A stretch of DNA of 64,000 nt from Nectonema munidae (lineage: Eukaryota; Nematomorpha; Nectonematoida; Nectonematidae). Location: assembly GCA_030549495.1 (NCBI GenBank), contig JAUIRK010000376.1, forward strand, positions 713,501 through 777,500, in the 5' to 3' direction. The notes beneath the pieces are model-generated. The model worked only from the letters and a program-made list of their open reading frames with translations, was not told the origin of the DNA and searched no databases. Within the stretch, counting starts at the first letter, position 1. Every line of letters begins with the position of its first letter. The position numbers were made by a program, and so were the translations under genes. Positions 60,601 through 64,000 of the stretch are shown piece after piece.

Positions 60601-62439
60601 CTCTTTGCAGTTCTCCGCCCAAAGTTGGATGAAGATTTCTTTTTACTTTTTCTATTGTTTTTTTTAAATAAATTTTTCAAATTAAAAAAAAATTGAGATG
60701 GAAAGTTATAAAAAATTGACTTTAAAAATTATTACAATCACTTCTTTTCTATTAATAAATTTCTTAATAATGATAAAAAAAAATCAATTTTTGTAAAATG
60801 TACATATAACAAAAATTTGTTTGCAAAAGAAAAGCAGTCAAAAATAAGACTCAAAATTTGATAACTTAGTAAAATATTTACAAAAAATAAATCTTTTTGA
60901 TATTTTTGAATGAATTTACCAAATACAAAAAATATTGACTTTTGTGGTGTAATGAAAAAAAATTGACTTTATTAACCAAAAAAAGTGTAATAGTTGCCAA
61001 AAACATTGCATACTCATTTAACCATGATTTAGGAGTGCTTTTATTGACTTTTAATTATTCTAGTTATTACTAGAATATAAAAATAACTAGGCACTCTTTT
61101 AACTAGTAGTCATTACTATAGGTAAAAAAGATGTAAGCACGAATACTTCTAAAATCTGTTGATCTGTCAAGTGATTTCTTGGATCAATTTCAAAGATGAG
61201 GACGTGATTGACACCTGAAGATCTCCAACCATATGTGTTTATGCCGAGTAAGTAAATGAAAAATACTACCAAAAAAGCTCCTCGAAAAATACGCACAGCT
61301 GGCAAATCTTCGCGAGAAACTTCTAGGATATATACTAAATGAGTTTCAAAGAATTTGAATGATATTAAAGGGTGAGAGTAATTGAAAAGTAGTAAATTCA
61401 CCTCCACCAACAAAGATGACGAGAAGGAAAACGAGAAAAGTTCCAAGAAATAAACCCAGACGAAAAGATGTCCAGAGAGATTCCTAAATTTATTCAAAAT
61501 GGTTTAGCTTAATAAAAATCTAGAGATATGCATCAATTATGAATCAATGAAAATTTAGAAAAGTTTGGTAATCATTTAATTGAGCTCGCAAGCGAATCCA
61601 CCCTTTCAGGCATAATTGAACACTCGAGTCCAATTAAATAAAAATCCTCTGTTTTAGGCTATATAAAGACTTAATAAAAAAGATAAGCATACGATTAGCT
61701 TTCAAAAACGTCCCGCTCAAATCGTAAGCACATTTCATCCTAGAATATGGAGAAATCGTCTTTGAGAAATTGGTTTTCGAAAATTAATATCTGCTTTTGA
61801 TTTTGAATGAATTTTCTTATAACTTAAAGCAGACACTTTTTTTTCACTAAGGACCGATTGTGTCTGAAAGGCTTAAGCCGTCTGGATATTTATTTAGTTA
61901 TTTTTTGCGTGACAAGTTAACAAATAAAAAAGATTGGTAAACATTTAATCGAAGTAAGATTTATTTTATAACCTTTTAAATCATTGCACTAATTCCATTA
62001 AATGCTCAAATATAAAAGGATGAGCTCGCAATTGCGAAAAAGATTTCTCATTATCACTTGAACTCGATATTGAAATGAAACAGGCGAAAAAAATAATTTT
62101 TACTTGATTTCACACACCCATTTTCTAATTAAATTTTAAAAATCTTACAACATTAAATTAATTCTGAATTTATTCATATTGAGAAATGTATATCAAACGA
62201 GTTTTTAAACAATTTTGATAATACGTCTAGATTAAGACGCGGATTTCAAATGTATTATTGATATGAGATATAGTTAAAATGATATTCAAAGAATGAAATA
62301 TGAGGAGAAATATGAAAGAGAGAGAGAAATATAGACGCCGATAAGAAGAATTAAAAACCTTTTGGCTAAGTGGAGGCACTCTGAGTCTTTTCATCGCTTT
62401 TGTTCTATCGCCACCAGCCAATTTATGCGTGAACAAATT
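45619..62439 (-). CDS. XPR1: XPR1-type phosphate exporter, EXS domain, 9 exons seen (partial)
   Basis: Exports inorganic phosphate across the plasma membrane; SPX-EXS family. Exons in coding order: 62359-62439, 61402-61483, 61147-61322, 58661-58840, 55201-55348, 53673-53873, 50495-50658, 49150-49283 and 45619-45801. They join GT-AG in consistent phase into about 449 residues. Markers: [133 protein letters not shown], then EVFR joined to [20 protein letters not shown] and [11 protein letters not shown]. The SPX domain lies upstream, outside what can be seen. The last exon ends in phase 2 (donor GTAAGT at 45618-45613), so a C-terminal exon should lie below 45613 but was not found. The first donor (62358, GTTTTT) is weak. 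Confidence 0.93.
45885..46040 (-). other. Open exon-like stretch of unknown origin in XPR1 intron
   Basis: A ~50-codon open stretch on the minus strand reads [20 protein letters not shown], then [20 protein letters not shown] and GLKIGEYFL. It lies between the last two XPR1 exons and fits neither, since those two exons join in phase without it. It may be chance, part of a transposon, or a cassette exon. Confidence 0.25.
46363..47200 (+). pseudogene. piggyBac relic with large internal deletion
   Basis: A start near 46752 reads [20 protein letters not shown]. Then, in a shifted frame at about 46990-47155, [20 protein letters not shown] is followed by [19 protein letters not shown] and NVYHK, the classical piggyBac C-terminal tail. 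The catalytic core is gone. The stretch CCCTACGTTCCCATATGGGA at 46372 resembles the tips of the short TTAA MITEs (compare CCCAATGCTTCCATTTGGGA at 52471), so it may be the left end of this relic. Confidence 0.7.
47548..48581. mobile_element. 1.03 kb foldback element built from TTTCATCG repeats
   Basis: GAATTATC is duplicated at 47540-47547 and 48582-48589. The ends carry long inverted repeats made of variants of GTAATTTCATCGTATAGTAA and GGTATTTTCATCG. The left arm runs to about 47610 and the right arm covers about 48480-48570. The 8 bp duplication suggests hAT mobilisation. Inside, at about 47957-48205, is a second repeat bounded by AT microsatellites and containing CTAGCAAGTCCCGTGGTCG. There is no transposase. 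Confidence 0.7.
49405..49690. repeat. ~290 bp dispersed repeat, inverted copy of 29740-30025
   Basis: Reverse complement of the repeat nested in the MRPL24 hAT, sharing CAAGAATGTCAAAAAATGTA-type and TTGCGCTAACACTAG-type blocks. It lies in an XPR1 intron between the exons at 50495 and 49283. Confidence 0.7.
50277..50408. mobile_element. Short TTAA-type MITE, copy d (132 bp)
   Basis: TTAA occurs on both sides (50273-50276 and 50409-50412). Ends read inward are CCCTTTCATTTTA and CACTTTCGTGACC. The interior has AATCAGACGATATTTTTTAA. It lies about 90 bases downstream of the XPR1 exon at 50495-50658. Confidence 0.75.
51213..51390 (+). other. Coding-like fragment of unknown family in XPR1 intron
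   Basis: The plus strand reads [20 protein letters not shown] and [20 protein letters not shown] with one upstream stop. It looks like a piece of a protein-coding repeat, but I cannot assign it. A CT microsatellite lies just left of it (51136-51151). Confidence 0.3.
51605..51800 (+). repeat. Possible tRNA-derived SINE, third family
   Basis: TTATCGGTAAAGAGGGTCTC resembles an A-box region and, about 45 bases on, CTTAAGTTCAAATCCGGCAC fits a B box. A body follows to about 51800. Only one copy is present in the window, so the assignment rests on the promoter-like boxes. Confidence 0.4.
51922..52021. mobile_element. Short TTAA-type MITE, copy f
   Basis: TTAA at 51918-51921 is followed by CCCTCTGAGGCTAAAA. 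The right end read inward is CCCTTTAAGTACCGAAATAA. The interior has GCCGACGATTTTTA. The right TTAA has changed (TCAG). Confidence 0.6.
52461..52592. mobile_element. Short TTAA-type MITE, copy c (132 bp)
   Basis: Flanks are TTGA (52457-52460) and TTAA (52593-52596). Ends read inward are CCCATTAAGTCCCAATGC and CCCATTAAGTACCATAGA. The interior contains CTTCGTCTGCTTTTTTCAAT and GATATCGTCTGATT. Its left tip is the best link to the piggyBac relic at 46363. Confidence 0.8.
53930..54660 (+). pseudogene. hAT transposase fragment in XPR1 intron
   Basis: [20 protein letters not shown] with RFIDVKNYI is the hAT TRWNST motif after the catalytic core. Next in another frame is [13 protein letters not shown] and then [20 protein letters not shown]. 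The N-terminal half and the dimerisation tail are missing. TACCG-containing inverted patches near 53930 (GGTAAATACCG) and 54738 (CGGTATTTATCG) may be the remains of its ends. Confidence 0.65.
56393..56835. repeat. ~440 bp dispersed repeat, inverted copy of 12828-13270
   Basis: High-identity reverse complement of the copy at 12828-13270, including the TAGCTATGCTGGGGCATGAG block. It lies in the XPR1 intron between the exons at 58661 and 55348. An open frame crosses it, but that frame is only a property of the repeat. Confidence 0.75.
56955..57440. repeat. Fragment of the hAT family at 4079-7907, with 43 bp tandem duplication
   Basis: It begins GGTAATGTTGCATTATCCG near 56960 (terminal repeat), runs through the module shared with 7355-7907, and ends with a 43 bp unit (GACACGTTGCATCGCACTAT...) repeated twice at about 57350-57435. 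The inverted right end and a target duplication are not visible, so this is a partial copy. Confidence 0.7.
57441..58660. other. XPR1 intron, right part
   Basis: No supported feature. A GC-richer patch at about 58130-58260 reads in part [18 protein letters not shown] on the plus strand but could not be assigned. Confidence 0.35.
58845..61146. other. XPR1 intron, AT-rich
   Basis: Intronic sequence between the exons at 61147 and 58840. I see no repeats with boundaries and no exon-like segments. Confidence 0.45.
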
Positions 62440-63050
62440 CTAGAAGTAGAAGTTTGGATCTATAAAGATAGAGGAAAATATTTCCTAATTCTAACAAACA
62501 CATGAAAGAAAAGAAAACTAATATCATTGTGACTTTTTAAATTATTTTAGTACAGGCACATGTATGATCCACACGTAATGAATCTTTCAAATTTTATTTC
62601 TTTCTCAGTTTGGTCTATAAAATCGGTGAAAAAATCAATATAGTTACATGTAAAATAAATATAAATTAAACAATAGATACCAGAATAATTTCAATATTTT
62701 ATAAAATCTACTAGCAAATATGATTTTATAATTAAACTAATAATTAGCCAGTTAACTAATAGATTGACCAACAAGCTTACTTACAAATTAAGTAACTTGG
62801 ATACATAAAAAGTTAGACCTAAGTTCGATTAATAATAATTTGTAATGACTGTAGGGCGATTGTTTTTGACTTAAAAAAAATTGTTAGAAATTTTGACAAC
62901 TTTTTTTTAAATTTTGTAGTTCCAAATCCTGAAAATATCTTTCCACTGCAACCGAAGTAGACTGACACATTTGTAAAACTAGATACATTGAAGGGGAAAT
63001 GTTTGGATTCTTTAATTGTATTATTTTAGTAATACATAATATTATAATAA
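62440..63050. other. Sequence upstream of the first visible XPR1 exon
   Basis: AT-rich. No further SPX-type exon could be recognised before the hAT remnant begins at 63055. Confidence 0.4.
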
Positions 63051-63054
63051 TTAT

Positions 63055-64000
63055 ATTTTAGTTGTCTTTTATTTTTTTATCTAAATATTCTTTGATTTTT
63101 TTAAAATTCAAGGCTTCATATACCTCAAATGCCTTCTTTATAGTAAAGTTTGTGGACAAATTGTTGTCTATCATCTCACAAATACATGAATAGCAATCTT
63201 TGATATTCATGAGCTGCTCAACTATTGCATCGTTTCCAAGAGCCTTTTTTGTTCTGTTCAAAATGAGGCTATTCGTGTCTTCAATGCTTTGAACAATTTT
63301 TTTGACGGTAGGAAGATTTTCGCTATAGTAAATAGCCGCTCTGAGCCATGAAGTCCAGCGTGTTACAATAGGTCAAGGAGGAATGCCAATTTCTTTAAAC
63401 AAAGCTTTTCTTTTTTTATTTTTAACTGTGAGCATTTTCATTGCGCTTATCAATTCATCAACTTCTTTATAAAAAACGCGTATTTTCATGGCACAATTAT
63501 GCATAAGATGAACAAAACAAGTAACATGAAAAAGATTTTCATGTAATAGCTTTAATGTTTTTGTTGCTGATATGTTGTATCAGAAATTCAGATAGCTGCA
63601 TCAGAAATGAACAATAAAAAATTTTTTCTCTCAACTTGAAAATATTTGAAAACATCATCTACCAGCTGTAAAACCTTATTGGCATTAGCATGCTCTTCCA
63701 AAATCTCACACTTCACCAACCAGCTTTTTTGTAGAATCTCCACATCTCCTAACAAAATATTACAAATATTTGAAAATATTTCAGTCTCGTCCAGTATAAG
63801 AAAAAGTTTCTTGCCGAGTAGATGCGCTTTTATTTTAATGAGTTTTTCTACTGACATTTCTTCCACCATTTTTCTACTCTGACTTACAGAGGGCAAAGAA
63901 TGGCACATTTCAGAAAACAAACCATATATACTTGGGTGATTAAGCTTATGTAGAGGTATATTAGCCTCTAGAAATGACCTGACTATTTTTTTCGAAAAAA
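63055..64000 (-). pseudogene. hAT transposase of the CGGBP1-like group, runs off the window
   Basis: On the minus strand from 64000: GKKLFLILDETEIF (first catalytic Asp region), KNFLLFISDAA (second Asp), then in another frame LFHVTCFVHLMHNCAMKIRV. After a TGA near 63374 follows PIVTRWTSWLRAAIYY, and then LNRTKKALGNDAIVEQLMNI to a stop at 63058. This order matches uncharacterised CGGBP1-like hAT proteins known from arthropods. At least one frameshift (about 63585) and one stop are present. The N-terminus lies beyond 64000. Confidence 0.75.

Noticed and set aside
61900-61960. Possible further TTAA MITE around 61600-61890 (CCCTTTCAGGC ... GTCTGAAAGG)
   Set aside because: The ends partly match the family, but the interior is too long and lacks the GTCTGC core, so I could not support it.
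1-64000. Elements with retroviral parts, Polintons or CRISPR arrays
   Set aside because: No reverse transcriptase, integrase, capsid or packaging motifs and no regularly spaced short repeats with unique spacers were recognised; long direct repeats found (14020 and 17535) lack the usual terminal features.

Overview
This is an AT-rich (roughly 70% A+T by eye) animal nuclear window. It holds two intron-containing host genes set in a dense field of decayed DNA transposons. The mix of Tigger/pogo, piggyBac, several hAT lineages and tRNA-derived SINEs, with host exons visibly richer in G+C than their introns, fits an invertebrate. An arthropod such as a copepod crustacean is my guess, but nothing here proves the species. 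I saw no bacterial-type operons, rRNA, functional tRNA or CRISPR, and no element with retroviral parts.

Host genes. (1) MRPL24, the mitochondrial large-subunit ribosomal protein uL24m, lies on the + strand at 26786-35083. Six exons join in phase to give about 213 residues, against 216 in human. Intron 4 holds a complete 2.2 kb hAT insertion, and the 4.3 kb intron 5 holds a SINE and a 450 bp hAT MITE. (2) An XPR1-type phosphate exporter lies on the - strand. Nine exons between 62439 and 45619 join in phase and cover the end of the linker after the SPX domain plus nearly the whole EXS membrane domain. The SPX exons should lie upstream, beyond the window or beyond the hAT copy at its right edge. 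The last exon was not found; a Tigger element sits just downstream of the last exon seen.

Layout. 1-8150: a TTAA-flanked element built around two different ~150 bp tandem arrays, split by a 3.8 kb hAT element with a perfect 8 bp target duplication. 8150-14000: intergenic DNA with two copies of a tRNA-SINE, a foldback element with a 9 bp duplication, a hAT-type MITE with an internal minisatellite, and ~376 bp tandem repeats. 14020-18480: a direct repeat containing a ~260 bp tandem unit; its left copy is interrupted by a piggyBac element whose coding region has a 52 bp intron. 19087-21596: an unclassified transposon with TTAA-type ends. 22370-25730: hAT and Tigger relics. 26786-35083: MRPL24. 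35084-43305: intergenic DNA with partial copies of the array element. 43306-45489: Tigger carrying a piggyBac relic. 45619-62439: XPR1, its introns full of MITEs and relics. 63055-64000: a CGGBP1-like hAT transposase running off the edge.

A recurring theme is TTAA-targeting elements that begin CCC: one coding piggyBac copy, two piggyBac relics, a ~130 bp MITE family with at least six copies, and the array-bearing element. All coordinates and splice sites come from manual reading and no database search was run.
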